From NCBI GenBank assembly GCA_025917655.1, contig CP084619.1, forward strand, positions 744,001-808,000: a stretch of DNA of 64,000 bases. The letters run 5' to 3'. Of the stretch, positions 11,054 to 22,800 are shown piece after piece. The position numbers and the translations under genes were made by a program. The notes beneath the pieces are model-generated. The model worked only from the letters and a program-made list of their open reading frames with translations. It searched no databases and was not told the DNA's origin. Position 1 is the stretch's first letter, and each line of letters begins with the position of its first letter. The stretch is from Chlorella sorokiniana (lineage: Eukaryota > Chlorophyta > Trebouxiophyceae > Chlorellales > Chlorellaceae).

Positions 11054-14000
11054 ATGGCGCTTCCCTTCAACAACACTACTGCCACCCTGGCGGCGGCCAG
11101 CCGGCTGGACGCGCTGCTGGCAGCCATTCAGCCCAGCCCCTCCTCCGAGTTTCGCCGGCTGACCATAGCGCATTACATCTGTGGAGTGATCAGACGCTGC
11201 TTTCAGCCCCACCATCAGGCAAGCGGGGCTGGGATGGCTTCCCAACCGCGGCCGCTGCCGGCGCCGCACCAAGCCGCTGAGCTCGACCTTGCTTACTCAC
11301 CTAGCAGGTGGATGCATTCATGTTTGGCTCCGTGCCGCTGCGCGCCGTGCTGCCCGACGGCGACATCGACATCTCCGTGTTTGCTGCGGCGCCGCCCGCG
11401 CCCGCCCGGCGACGGCGGCGGCGGCACGCCAGCGGCGGCCTCGCCGCGCCGCCCCCGCCCCGCTGCGCGACACCTGGGCCTCTCAGCTGCTGCGTGCGCT
11501 GGAGGCAGAGGCGGCGTCCCCGGATGCTCCCTTCCGCATCCGCGACGTGCACATCATCCAAGCGGAGGTGGGTGCGCTGTCGTAGTGCCCGCCGCCGCTC
11601 CTCCTTCGCTGCGGTTCTTGAACAGACCAATCGGCGAGAGCACGCCGGCGACCTGGCTGTGTTTGGGCCGCCACAGCGCCCAACCGTTGGCCTTTCGGCG
11701 CAGCTACCAGCCGCCAGCCCAGCAAGCAGCCGCCCACCGCTGCCGCCGCTGCCCTCTTTTTCCCACCTTCCTTGTTGTCTTTCACGGCAGCCCCTCCCCC
11801 TCTCCCAAACACACGCATGCCCACCCTCCCTCGCTCGCCCCAAAGTGGAAGGCCTCCTTACCCTCAACGTCTGCCCCGCTGCCCCTGTCTTCAACCCCAT
11901 CTCCCCTTCCCCCATCCTCCCCCTTAGGTCAAGCTGGTCAAGTGCGTGGTCAGCGACGTGGTGGTGGATGTTTCGTTCGACAGCCTGGGCGGCCTCTGCA
12001 CCGTCGCATTCCTGGAGGCCGCCGACCGCCGCATCGGGCGGCACCACCTGTTCAAGCGCTCCATACTGCTGGTGGGTGCTGGTGGGGGCCGCCGCGGCAG
12101 CGCTGCAGCAGCGCTGACGCCCGGCCGGCCCGCGCGGAATCTTCGGTTGAGGAGGCTGCGCTGGCTGGGAGGCCCAGGTCTACACGCGTGCTTCCTCTCA
12201 CACATACACACACACACGCTCACCACCCCCACCCACCCGCACCACCGTCCTGCCCCCGCAGCTCAAGGCGTGGTGCTACTATGAGAGCCGGCTACTGGGA
12301 GCCCACCACGGCCTCATCTCCTCCTATGCCCTGGAGGTGCTGGTGCTCTACATCTTCAACCAGCACGGCGCTGAGCTGCACACACCCCTGGACGTGAGCC
12401 CCGCCGCCCCGCCCCCGCCCCTACCCCCGCCCCTCCCTGCACAGCCCACCCGGCCTTGTATGGCAGGGAGAAGGTGCCGCTTGCGCAGCGCGGCTGCCGC
12501 GCTGCCGCCACGGCCGGCCAGCTGGGCAGCCCTGGGCTCTGCTGCAACCCGCCCCCAGGCAGCCCCCACCCGCCGCGCCCTTCATCCCCCACGACTGTAC
12601 CGCAGGTACTGCGTCGCTTCCTGTCGGTGCTGGGCGCCTTTGACTGGGAGCGGTACTGCCTGTCGCTGGCGGGACCCATCCCGCTGGATGCGCTGCGCGA
12701 CGGCCAAGGTGCGCCCTGCCATTCCCCCTCCCGCCCCCTTTTCTTTGTTTTTTTAGTTTTCTTAAACTTTGAATTCAAACGCTGCTGCGTTGCCCTTGGC
12801 GGCGAGCCTGTTCAGCGGCTGATCTCGCCTCACGCGCAACAGCCGTCCTGCATCTCCTTGAGGGAAGCGCAAGAGGCGCCGGGGCTCTTGCTTTGGATGA
12901 GCTGGCGCCTTCGCTGACCTGGCCTGAGTCCGCCTGCCCCGCCCGGCCCGCCGCAGTGGATGCAAGTGCGGTGGCGGAGAGCAGTGCGGCGCCGCCGCTG
13001 CTGGACGACCACTTTGCGCGCAGCGTGCTGCGCCGCTACGGCGTCGCGCGCCACCTGGCGCCGCACCAGCAGCGCTGGCAGCAGGGGGAGGCGCAGGGGG
13101 AGCAGCAGCAGCAGCAGGGGCAGCAGCGGGGGAGGTGCCGAAGGAGCAGCAGCAGGGGCAGCAGCAGGCGCCGGCGGAGGGGGAGGGGTTTGCTCCTCTC
13201 CCCGCGGAGGTCGACGGCGGCGATGGTGCTGGCGAGGAGGCTCTGCCGCTCGTCTCGCCCCACTTCCCGCTGAAGCACTTGAACATCGTGGACCCGCTGC
13301 TGCCCAGCAACAACCTGGGCCGCTCCGTCAGCAAGGCCAGCTTCGCGCGGGTGAAGAAGGCGCTGGCGCTGGGCAGCCGCACGCTGGAGGAGGCGCTGCG
13401 CAAGGTGGGCGTACGTGGTGTGTGTGGGGTATGTGTTGAGTGTGTGTGTAGAGAGACATACTCTGTTTGGGCGCGGGGGAGAAGGGGGGTGCGGCCTGGC
13501 GGTTGTGGCAGGGAAGCCGTGGCACTGGCATTTATTACAGCCATTTTTGGCTCGGTCGGCTGTGTCCCTTTGCTGCGTGCTGGCCCCGCCGTGCGCAGGC
13601 CTCTCCAGCCCGTGAGGATGCTGAGCACCATCATGCTTGCCCCCGCCCCCATGCTGCGCAGGACCCGCGGTCTGCGGTTGACGCGCTGGACCAGTTCTTC
13701 CGCAACACGTGGCGCTCCCCCGCCCGCATGGCGGCCGACAACCAAACCTTCCTGGCGCGGCTGAGCAGCGTGCGGCTGCCGCCGGCCACCACAGAGGCAG
13801 TGGTGGCTGCGGCCGCGGCCGCAGGCTTCCCGCTGCACCTGCCGGGCGGCGGCAACGGCGGGGGAGGCCGGGACGCCTCCCGGCCCGGGGCTGGCGGCGG
13901 CCGCCCCGCCGTCGCCGGGGGTCGCCGTGCACCGTCTGCCGCAGCAGGCGCAGCAGGTGCAGCAGGTGCCCGCCGCGCAGGCGGCCATGCTGCAGCTCCT

Positions 14001-15997
14001 TCTCAGCGACCCGCTGCGGCAGCAGGGCGGCGTGTATGCGCCGCCGCGCTCCCAGCAGCCGCTCACGCAGCCGCTGCAGCAGCAGCAGCAGCAGCAGCAG
14101 CTGGGTGTGCAGCAGGCGGCGCTGCAGCAGCGGCGCCAGCAGCAGCTGGCCCAGCTGCAGCAGCAGGCCGTGCTGGCGGCACTGCAGCCACCCCTGGCAG
14201 CCATGCGGGTGCCGCCCGCCGCTGCCCCGCCCGCCGCGAGCCCCGCCGCCACACACGCGCCGCAGGCGGAGCAGCTCAGCAGCAACGGCAGCAGCGACAG
14301 CAGCGTGCAGGAGGGCGCAGCGCCGCAACCTGCCGGGCGAGAGCAAGCGCTGGCGCCGCCGCCGCCACCCGCCGCCGCCGCCGCCGCCCCCGCCGCCATC
14401 CCCGCTGCCGCGGGAGGCTCGGGCGCACTGCAGCAGCCGCCGCCGACGGAGCCAGAGCGCGTCAGCGGTAGCTTGGACAAGTGGCAGGGCGTGCGGCCTC
14501 CGGCGGCGGCGCCGCGGGCCGCAGGCTTTGCGGGGGCCGCCGCCACCGCCCCCAACACGCCCGTGGCGGCCGTCCTCACCGCCAGCAACGGCCTGACGTC
14601 GCCGCACAGGCACCAGCTGGCGGCGCTGCTGCGACAGGGTGAGCCCAGCGCGCGCAGGGGGCCACCTCCGCGGCCTCATGGGCGGGGACCACCCCCGCCC
14701 ACACATGCTTGCCTGGCCCAAGCTGGCTCCCCTTTCAGCCCGCCGCACTTGCTGCGCCATAGAGCTGTGGCCCCTGTTCCTTGTCGACTGCTCAGCCCCT
14801 GCCCCTTCCCCTGCCCCACCGCCTCGCAGGCAGCCTTGGCCAGCCGGCAACGCCCACCGCGGCCAGCCCCGCCGCCACCGCCCAGCTCGCGCCGCTGCTG
14901 TCCCCGCTGGCACCGCGGCTCGACTCCCCCACAGCTTCTTTGGGGGTGACCTTGAGGCGCTGGAGCGCAACCTGGCGGTGGCCTGCCGGCGGCGCCTGCC
15001 ACGCACGGCGACGCCACCGGCGGCGCGCCGCCGCCGCTGGCTGACGGGCGGGCGGCGGCAGCAGAGGGCCGCAGTGCTGAGGTGGCAGGCGAGGCAGGCT
15101 CCCCAGCAGCGAGCGGCAGCCCCGCTGCAGCCGCCCTGCCGCTGGACACACCCGTGCCGCCGGCGCCGCCGCCGCCAACCGCAGCAGCCAGCTCGCCACG
15201 TGCGGCGCCGGCGGCGCTGCCGCTGCCGCTGCCGCCCGGCGCGCTGCCTGCGGCGGCGGCAGCTCGCGAGGGGCTGGCGCAGGGGGGCAGCCGCAACTGC
15301 AGCAGCACACAGCGGGGGCCGGCCGCAGCTGAGGCAGCGGCAGCCAGCGGCGGCGGCGCCGGCGGCGGCGAGCTGCCTGTGGGCATGCCGTCGCTGCCAG
15401 CGGTGCGAACCCGCAGCCTCGCAGCCGCCAGCAGCAGCCTGGAGGGCGGGGCGCCGCCGCAGCAGCAGCAGCAGCTGCCGCAGCCCGCAGCGGGGCGTCG
15501 CCCGGCCCGGCGCCGCCGCCGCTGCCCATTGCGCCGCGCGGCGGGTCGCCCTCCGTCGCCGCACGCTCCCCCAAGACCTTTGCGGCGGCGCTGCGGGCCA
15601 GCAGCCGCAGCAGCAGCGTCGCCAGCCTCGCCGCCTCCCCCGTGGCGGCGGGCCGGGCTGCGGCAGCGCCGCCGCCCCCTCAGCAGCCTGGGCTCCTCCC
15701 CCTCCCGCTCCTACCCCCCAGCGGCACCACCACTCCCTCCTTTGCGGCGGCGGCAGCAGCAGCGGCACCCGGCGGCGCCACGCAGGGCGGCCGACGGCCG
15801 GCCTGGGGCCGCGGCAGCGGCGGCAGCCTGGGCGCGCCGGGGACGCCGCCGGCGCCCGCTGGCCCCCGCCGCCGCTGCCCGGCCCCCAGGCAGCAGCACC
15901 GCCGCCCGCCCCGACGGCACCTCAGCCGCGCAGCTGGAGCGCGGTGGCGGCAGCAGGCACTGCTGCTGGCAGGCGGGCGGGCGGGCGGGCGGGCTGA
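11054..15997 (+). CDS. PAP/OAS1-type nucleotidyltransferase (non-canonical poly(A) or poly(U) polymerase-like)
   Basis: Likely adds nucleotides to RNA 3' ends; the plant members of this group are poorly characterised. The start MALPFNNTTATL is at 11054, and exon 1 ends at 11218 with a GC donor. The nucleotidyltransferase signature GSVPLRAVLPDGDIDISVF (about 11328-11384) has both metal-binding aspartates, and a third aspartate lies in VVVDVSF (about 11957). The PAP/OAS1 substrate-binding part follows: LGGLCTVAFLEAADR, LKAWCYYESRLLGAHHGL, VLRRFLSVLGAFDWERYC and HLNIVDPLLPSNNLGRSVSK, all like land-plant homologues. After about 13800 the protein becomes a long Gln/Ala/Pro-rich tail with a poly-Gln run. 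The reading frame changes several times in this tail and once near 11460. The stop at 15997 follows RSWSAVAAAG. A TGTAA lies 104 nt further on. Confidence 0.9.
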
Positions 15998-17064
15998 GGC
16001 ACCAGACCAGACCTGCGCCGCTGTGCCTTGCATTAACCTCCCTTCCCAAGCGCCTGCCAACCCCTGCAATTCGCTGGTCACACCATGTCCACACCGTTCC
16101 TGTAAGCCTCGGGCTGGCAAGCCAGCGCAAGCAGACTGATGCACATGAAGCGATGCAGTGCCCTCTCTCTGCTCGGCCGCCCTGCTGCAGAGCCTCCCGC
16201 GCTGCCATTGTCGGTGTCCCTTCCAGCTAGGCAGGCAGCCAACAATGCAGCAGACATAGGCTGGCAGCAGCACAGCGACAGGCTGGTTGGCAAAGCAGCA
16301 TTCTTGCTGCGACATGAGTGATGGCGTGACAAAACGGATGGGTAGAGAGGCAGGGAGCTGGCACCAAGCCAATGAACAAGCATGGCACTAGCATGGGAGC
16401 AAAGCAAGATAAGGCGATAGAATCAAATGAACTTGGTAGCATGCTCGCATCCATTGCGACCTTACCGCTGCCAGCAGGATTGGGGCGCATGGCTGGACAC
16501 GCGTCCCGCAGGTGCTGGCAGCTGGAGCCGCACTGCACGCTCTGGGCAGACTTTTTTGCTCTCTTTGAGGCTCTGGGCCAGGCTCTTGCATTCTGCACAC
16601 AGCGCAAACGTGTCGTCTCAACAAACATATGGGCTGAAGAGTGGAAGGTAGTGGGTTGAGGGGCTGTGGGGGACCCACAAGCGGCGGCACACATTCCGCA
16701 TGCCTGCTCGCACCGCATCGGACCACAGCAAGCAGAAGCCACAAAGCGCGGCAGCTGGAATATGCTGCCGCAGCTAGGCCACACCCCTCACCTGGACAGG
16801 CGCCGAGCCTCCGCCAACGCCTCATGCGCGTGTAACAAAGTCCCGGAAGCAGCTCTGTTGATCGGGCAGCTGCCGTGCTGCACGGCGTTGCAAACATACA
16901 CAGTCAACAGGAAGGAAGGGGCAACAGCGATGTCGCAGCTGACTACAGGCACACTGACCAGCTGGCGCTCAGGCAGGCGGGCGCTGCTCAATCGTTTATT
17001 CCCCCAAAGCAAGATCATGCTGCCAGCATGCGGCGATGCTCACCGCTGTTTGGAGCACCAAAGC
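15998..17064. other. Region without a confidently supported gene
   Basis: After the TGTAA at 16101 the composition is less GC-rich than in coding regions. Minus-strand pieces near 16800-16850 (HEALAEARRLS followed by a good GT donor) and 16540-16620 (CAECKSLAQSLKESKK) look helical and might be exons of a small gene, but I could not join them in a consistent phase. Nothing else was recognised. Confidence 0.35.
16101..16105 (+). terminator. Probable TGTAA polyadenylation signal of the nucleotidyltransferase
   Basis: TGTAA lies 104 nt after the TGA at 15997, a typical green-algal spacing. Inferred from motif and position. Confidence 0.6.
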
Positions 17065-17647
17065 TTACGCCGTGAAGACGGACAGCTCCGTCAGCTGTTG
17101 CACGGTCAGCTGCAGGGCGGGCACAAGAGTTCAACAGATTGATGTTCAGCAAGGGAACTGGATCGGCTTGTTGTGCGCCAACATCCACAGCGTTGCAGCA
17201 ACAACAGCATCTGCGCGCTGCCCACTGCGGGCCCTCACCCCACCCCGCCTCCCTGCTCACAGTATTTGCTGCTGCAGTGTCTGCAGGGAACATGTGGGGG
17301 CGGCAGGTCGCCATACGCTGCCTGGCCAGCAGATTCGCCATCGGGCTCCTGATCCCTGGCCAGGGCCAGAAGGGGGCTGCAGGGTGCCCCAGTCCACTTC
17401 TCGGTTCCTTTTCCTTCGGTTGGCGTTGAATGGCTCTACAGCCAGCCGCTGCAGCATGGCAGGATTGCGCCAACACCTTAAAAGACATGCGTCTGTCTGT
17501 AGAGCGGCGGCTCAAGTGCAAAAGGAACAATGTTGCGTCAAGCACGCACCCCAGCACCCATGTGCCCACTCACCAGGTTGGTCGAATTCTGGTCAAGCTT
17601 AGTGACCTGGTTGGAAAGCCGAGCCAACATTGTGCTGATGTCGTCCG
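17065..17647 (-). CDS. Candidate 3' exons of a coiled-coil protein gene
   Basis: Not recognised. Three minus-strand pieces have good splice borders. The exon at 17574-17647 (AG acceptor, GTGAGT donor) encodes DDISTMLARLSNQVTKLDQN, a heptad-like coiled coil. A piece ending at 17261 encodes MATCRPHMFPADTAAANT before a GTGAGC donor. The exon at 17065-17109 encodes LTVQQLTELSVFTA and a TAA stop. The last two join in phase 0. What lies between 17300 and 17574 is ambiguous because three frames are open. The first exon has the same acceptor phase as the other coiled-coil exons upstream, so all may belong to one minus-strand gene starting near 19087 or 19304, or to decayed copies of it. Confidence 0.4.
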
Positions 17648-18078
17648 CTGCCCGGGTTCGAGCTGGCGCACAGCACCTGCGCAGGCACAAGACCCGCTAA
17701 GGAGCTGTGCGCCAGCTCGAACCTGGGCAGCGGGCGACACTGTGACCATGATGGCTCGGCCAACCAGGTCACTGAGCTTGACCATACGATAGACAACATG
17801 ATCCGAACCCAGGGCGCCCAGATGGTGAGTGCCACGTGGGCGCTGTGGTGGAAGCATATGTACCAACCTCCTCCCTCCTGCACCCTGAGCAGCCGCCCTG
17901 CTGCCAGACGCATGCCTTTAACATGCTTGCCGCAATCCTGCCATAGCAGCGATTGAGAGTTGAACGATTCAACAATCATCAAAGGGCATGCAACTGGCAC
18001 GTGGGCTGGAGCGACGTAGCCCCCTTTTGGCCCTGACCAGGGAGCGGGAGCCCATGTTGTGAAGCCGCTGGCCAGGCA
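17300..18078. repeat. Inverted duplication P1 containing coiled-coil exons
   Basis: The two halves are diverged reverse complements around a centre near 17689. The innermost stems, 17648-17673 and 17705-17730, match over 26 bp with one mismatch. Outward, the left arm holds the minus-strand exon 17574-17647 and the right arm a plus-strand mirror exon at 17731-17824 (with NQVTELDHTIDNM). Further out, both arms share a segment beginning CCCCCTTYTGGCCCTG (about 17360 and 18019). The right copy lacks four bases relative to the left inside the exon, so its frame is broken. Confidence 0.75.
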
Positions 18079-18089
18079 GCACACTAGTG

Positions 18090-18560
18090 GAAGTGCGTCT
18101 CGATGGCATGCGCCTGGCAGCAGGGCGGGAGCAGGTTGCAATGAAGGGAGCAGGTTACGGTGCGTGCTTGCACCCCAGCACCCTGAGCTCACTCACCATA
18201 AGGTTGGTCATCATATTGTCCACGCGGGTCACCGTGTTGTCCAGGCGGGTCAGCGTGGCAACAATGCCCCCTGCCTAACCGGGTGCAAGCTGGCGCACAG
18301 CTCTTGCGCAGGCACGATGACCGCCCAGGAGCTGTGCGCCAGCTTGTACAAGTCAGGTGGGGGCATTCTTGCCACGCTGACCCGCCTGGACAACACGGTG
18401 ACCCGCGTGGACAACACGATGATGCGGCTGGACAACAAAATAAACAACCTGATGGCAAGTGGGCACATGGGTGCCAGGGTGCGGGTGCAGGGTGCTGCCA
18501 AACGCATGCCTTTTAACACGCTTGCCATGTTGCAGCGATTGGCCGTAGAGCCCTTCAACG
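18090..18560. repeat. Inverted duplication P2 containing coiled-coil exons
   Basis: A second inverted duplication, related to P1, is centred near 18316. The left arm holds a minus-strand exon at 18197-18270 and the right arm a plus-strand exon at 18357-18454. Both encode GG-I-(V/L)-ATLTRLDNTVTRVDN and are nearly identical for about 50 bp. The right arm continues MMRLDNKINNLM and has a GC donor (GCAAGT); the left ends at a GT donor. The central stem (about 18284-18302 with 18329-18347) is the same GCTGGCGCACAG motif as in P1, so P1 and P2 derive from one unit. Confidence 0.75.
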
Positions 18561-18722
18561 CTCATCGTTAAGAGTAAAAATGCAGATGGAAGTGCGTTTG
18601 AGTTTGACGGCATGCGCCTGGCAGCATGGCGGCCGCTCAGGATGCAGAAGGGGCATGTTGCGGTGTGTGCATGCACCCCAGAACCCATGTGGCACCCACC
18701 GTCTGGATGTCCAGGGTGCTGA

Positions 18723-19087
18723 TCACACGCCCATCTTCTTCTCCAGGTCGTCCACCCTTCCGGACAGCTGGCTCAGCGCGGTGACAACGTCCCCAGACTG
18801 GCCCGGGGCAAGATGGCGCTGCGCACCTGCGCAGGCACAGCGGCAGGGTGCAGCACACAGGCAGCCATAGGACAGTGACGAGAGTGTGGCGCCTCGGCAC
18901 TGATGAAGGAGCTGGTGGGTTGGTGGGTAACAAGCAGCCGCGGCAGCAGTAAGTGGAAGAGCCCACCCAGCTGCAGCCACTGCAGGGCCTTGATGCCGTC
19001 GGCCCCAAGCTCCTCAGCTGCAACGCACGGCCCTCCCACTACAAGGGTTGAAGTGATGCACGCAATCAGCAAATAAAAAGCTCGCAT
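18723..19087 (-). CDS. Small secreted coiled-coil protein (74 residues)
   Basis: No family recognised. Two exons, 18967-19087 and 18723-18826, join in phase 1 (GT donor, AG acceptor) to give a complete 74-residue product with a TGA stop. Residues 1 to about 24 form a signal peptide: MRAF, a hydrophobic core YLLIACITSTLVVGG, then a CVAA cleavage-type site. Then comes EELGADGIKALQWLQ and a coiled-coil tail DVVTALSQLSGRVDDLEKKM. The tail exon is homologous in structure and acceptor phase to the exons at 18197-18270 and 17574-17647 downstream on the same strand, so the first exon could splice to any of them. The protein would enter the secretory pathway. Alternatively this is the 5' part of a larger gene reaching 17065. 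Confidence 0.5.
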
Positions 19088-19842
19088 TCCGCTGTCCAAG
19101 GCATTAGGTTCAGCTGTATGCGGGAGGCGCCGCATGCAGCGCCTCACCAGCCTTGTTGGCGATTGACATCTGCAGCTTTACCGCCAGTGACATCATGATG
19201 GCGCCAATGGCGGCGTCGCTGGCCTCGTCGGCGGTCGCCGGGGGGTTGGTACGCGATAGTCGGTGGCCACCATGTTGGCGGTAGTCTTGCCAAACTGTTC
19301 TCAATTGAAGTTATAATACCAGGATAACGCGACGTGTTGGTCACTTTGCATGTGACGGGGGGCGTGATGAGAACTGTCTTCCATGCAGCTACCACTCAGC
19401 TGTCAGCTGCTGATGGTGTCCGCAATTCACGGGATGGGCCCCCTCTTCAATCTAGACATTCCATAGCCCTGTGTTTCCTCTTGTGCCCAGCATGTATGCA
19501 GTTGCTCAAGCGGCACAGGTACACAGAAACACAAGTGATGACACGCAGGGAAGCTGCGCAGGCTGTCGGCGGCTGGTTAAGCACCCCAAGTTGGAGCCTC
19601 CCTTCCTGCCGCATGCTGCTGCCCGGCCCCGGGGTGCAGCCCCTGCTGGAGAACTTCCTCAGCAGCTTCTTCAGCAAGTCGATCAAGTTTCTCCGCCGTT
19701 GGGGAGGGGCCATCGCCGTGAATGGGCTGCCCTGCCCCGCCTTGCTGGCAACGGCCCCCGCGGCGAGCAGCCTTCGCCTCGAAGCAGCAGCTGGCGCAGC
19801 AGCCGACCAGCAGCTGACCAGCAGCAAGGGAGCAGCCAGCCG
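19088..19842. other. Region upstream of the secreted coiled-coil gene, with one possible exon
   Basis: A minus-strand piece at 19148-19304 encodes ASDAAIGAIMMSLAVKLQMS and ends at a GT donor in phase 1, the same phase as the signal-peptide exon. It could be an alternative first exon or an exon of an overlapping gene. The remainder to 19842 shows only unsupported open frames and includes the 3' flank of BRE1. Confidence 0.35.
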
Positions 19843-22800
19843 TCAGGTGAAGTAGAAGTGTTTGACGTCGCCCTGGCCGAAGCTGACGCCGCAGCCGGGG
19901 CACTTGCGGTGGCGAGAGTCTGCACGGGGGGGGGGGCATGTGGGCGGAACGCGACGCAAACAGCCCACACACTGCACAGCTACCACCATGGCCGCAGGGA
20001 GCCTCTTACTCAGCGCAGCCGCCCTTGCCCGGCTTGCCCGGTTCACCTCCCTGCCCACCACCTCTCACTCCCTCACACGCGCCCAACAGTCGTGCAATCG
20101 CAGCGCCCGCAGCACCCGCAGCGCATGCCCCCTCCTCCTCCACCCAAGGAGCCCCCCAGCCCGAACATACACGCAAGGCCGCCAGGCGGCAGCAACGCGC
20201 GCAGGCCGCCCTCTACGACCCCCACCACATACGCGCGGGCGCACCCAGGTTGCGGCGGATGCACTCCTGGCAGAACATGTGCCAGCACTTGGTGATGACC
20301 ACGTCCTTCTGCCGCTGGTGGCACACGTTGCAGCGGATCATGGCGCGCAGGGCGGCAGCCTCGGCCTGGTGTGTGGGTGGGTGGGTGGGGAGGGGAGGGG
20401 ATAATACGAGGACGTGAGCGGGCTCAGAGGTCAGGGAGCGGTGATGGGGTGATGGGTGCAAGAGGCAAGGCCGCCAGCTTTGGCGCGCACATATCAACAA
20501 CGCACATCAACGACTGCAGGCGCAGGGAACATGGGTGGTGCGGCAGCAGCTGCGATCTGCTGCCCCAGCCACTGCGAGACCGCTAGGGGAAACCATCGGC
20601 AACGGCGGCAGCACCCCACCTGCAGCTCCTGGTCGCCGCCGCCGGCTGGGGCTGCCGCCGCCGCACGCGTGCGCTCCGCCGCCGCCGCCGCCTCGCCCAG
20701 CTGCTCCTCGAGGCGCCGCACGCGGGCGGCGTGCTGCCTCGCCGCCTCCGCCTCGGCGTCGCGTTCGCTGGCGGTGTGGGCGGCTTGCGCTTGGGCTGCC
20801 TCGGCATCGGCCTGGGGGCACGCCGGGGGGGGGGGGGGTCAGCATGGAAGTCGGCGGGGCACCCCCTGGTAAGACGCTGCCCTTCCTCATCAAAAAGCCA
20901 GGCACGCGCTTTTTAAAGCAGGTTTGCGGCCCTTCGCTGGCGTCATCCTGGTCTGCCCCCTCCCACCCACCCCCAACCACAAACAAACCTGCCAACCACC
21001 CCTGGACACCCCCACCCACCCCACCCCCGTACCCACCCTTGCCGCCGCCAGCAGCTGCTCCCGCGCCTTGAGCTCCGCCTCGGCGGCATCTGCCCGGCGG
21101 CGGCCGTCCGCGCCTCGCCCTGAGCCGCGTCCAGCTCGTGCAGCAGCGCCTGCAGGTGTGTGGTGGTTCGTTGTGGTTGGGGGAGGCACCAATGATGTGT
21201 GTGAAGCTCGTGACGACGCAGCTGGCTGTGGTGCTGAGGGCGGTGATTAGTGGGAGGCGGGACAGCGGGGCAGGCGGCGGGCGGCAGGCGGTACGTGGTA
21301 GGGCGTGCATACGGCGTACAACCATGCAACCATGCATGCGCACAAATGCACTACATGCATGCAGGGGCCCACCCGCCCGCCTGCCCGCCCTTGCAGCACA
21401 GCTGTACCACCAGCTGGCAGCAGCAACAGCGGCGGCGGCCCCCACCTGCACCCGCCCCTCCAGCTCAGCCACGCGCTGCTGCGCCGCCGCCGCCGCCGCC
21501 GCCGCGCGCTTGGCCGCCGCATCCGCCTCGCCGCGCTCCTCCGCCAGGCGCTGCCGCTCGTGCTGCGCGGCGGTGGCCTGCGGCGGCCACGCAGGGTTGG
21601 TGATGGTTGCACCAGTGGGCGGCCTTGCGCGCGCGCTTTTTGTGTGTGTGTGCGTTTCTAGGGAGGGCAGCAAGGCAACCTGGTACCAGGGCCGTGGGAC
21701 AAGCTGCTGCTGGGTGTGTGTGTGGGGGGAGGGGGCAGATGCCGCGCCACGGCATGCCGCACGCGCAAGACAGGCGCTGCCGGGCAGCCGGCGTGTGGGC
21801 GCGGCCGTGGCTGCCGCCGCACCTGCTGCAGCATCTTGGAGGCGTCCTCGTCGCGTTGCGCCAGCGAGGCCAGCAGGCGGGAGTTCTGGGCCTGAAGCGG
21901 CGGGGGAGGAGGGGGGGGGGGGGGTCCAGCTTGGGGCGGCTCGCAAAGCTCCAGGAGCAAAGCAAGGGGGCAGCTCTGTTCCTACTTTCTCACAGACAGG
22001 ATTGGCAGTTTTTTTGAAGAGTGGCATGGGGGAAGAGTGGCGCTTGACCAGGGGGAGGGGAGCAAGGCGCCGCCAGGAGAGGAGCCCCAACCTGCGCATC
22101 CTCGTACGCCTGGCCCACGCTCTCAATCTCGGCCATGAACGCGTCGCCCTCGCGCTGCGCGGCGGGCGCGAGGGGGGGGGGGGACGGGGCCGTGAAGGGG
22201 CGCATGAGGAGGCACGGGGGGCGGGGAGGCTGATGGGGGGCTTGGGCTTGGTGGGGGTGGGGCAGCATGCTGAGGCATGGCGGCGGGTGCAGCAGCAGGC
22301 CGCTGTGCCAGCCTTGGCTCGCCATGCTGCTTGCGCGTACAGCTTTGAAATGGAAACTGAACACGCACGCTGGAATGAACAGAGGAGTGCCCGCCCACCT
22401 TCAGGTCTTCCACCTGCTGCTGCAGGTCCGCCAGCTGGCGCGCCGCCCCGCCGCCTCCGCCCGCAGCCGCGCCGCCTCCTCAACCGCCACGTCCAGCTGG
22501 CGCTGCGTGGCGGCGGCGCGCGCGGCGGCCGCCTCCGTGCCGCCCCCGCTTGAGCTGAGCTGTGCCTGCAGCTGTGACACCTGAGGGGGTGGGGAGCGTG
22601 GTGTGGGTTGAATGGGGGAGGCCATGGTGTGTGCACAGTGCCGCCTGTGCACTTGTTTCTGCTGCCTTTAAACTCCCTTCCCGGCCATGGTCCACTTCCC
22701 TGCCCGACAACGCAACCCCCAAAGAAACCGTCCGCAGCAGTACCGCTGCCAGTGAGCAACATGGCTGCCACACCGCCGCGCAGCCGCCCGCCAGCCCCCT

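Noticed and set aside
13036-15768. Minus-strand open frame of 910 codons
   Set aside because: Antisense to the nucleotidyltransferase and its Gln/Ala tail; composition is Arg/Ala/Gly noise from GC- and CAG-rich DNA.
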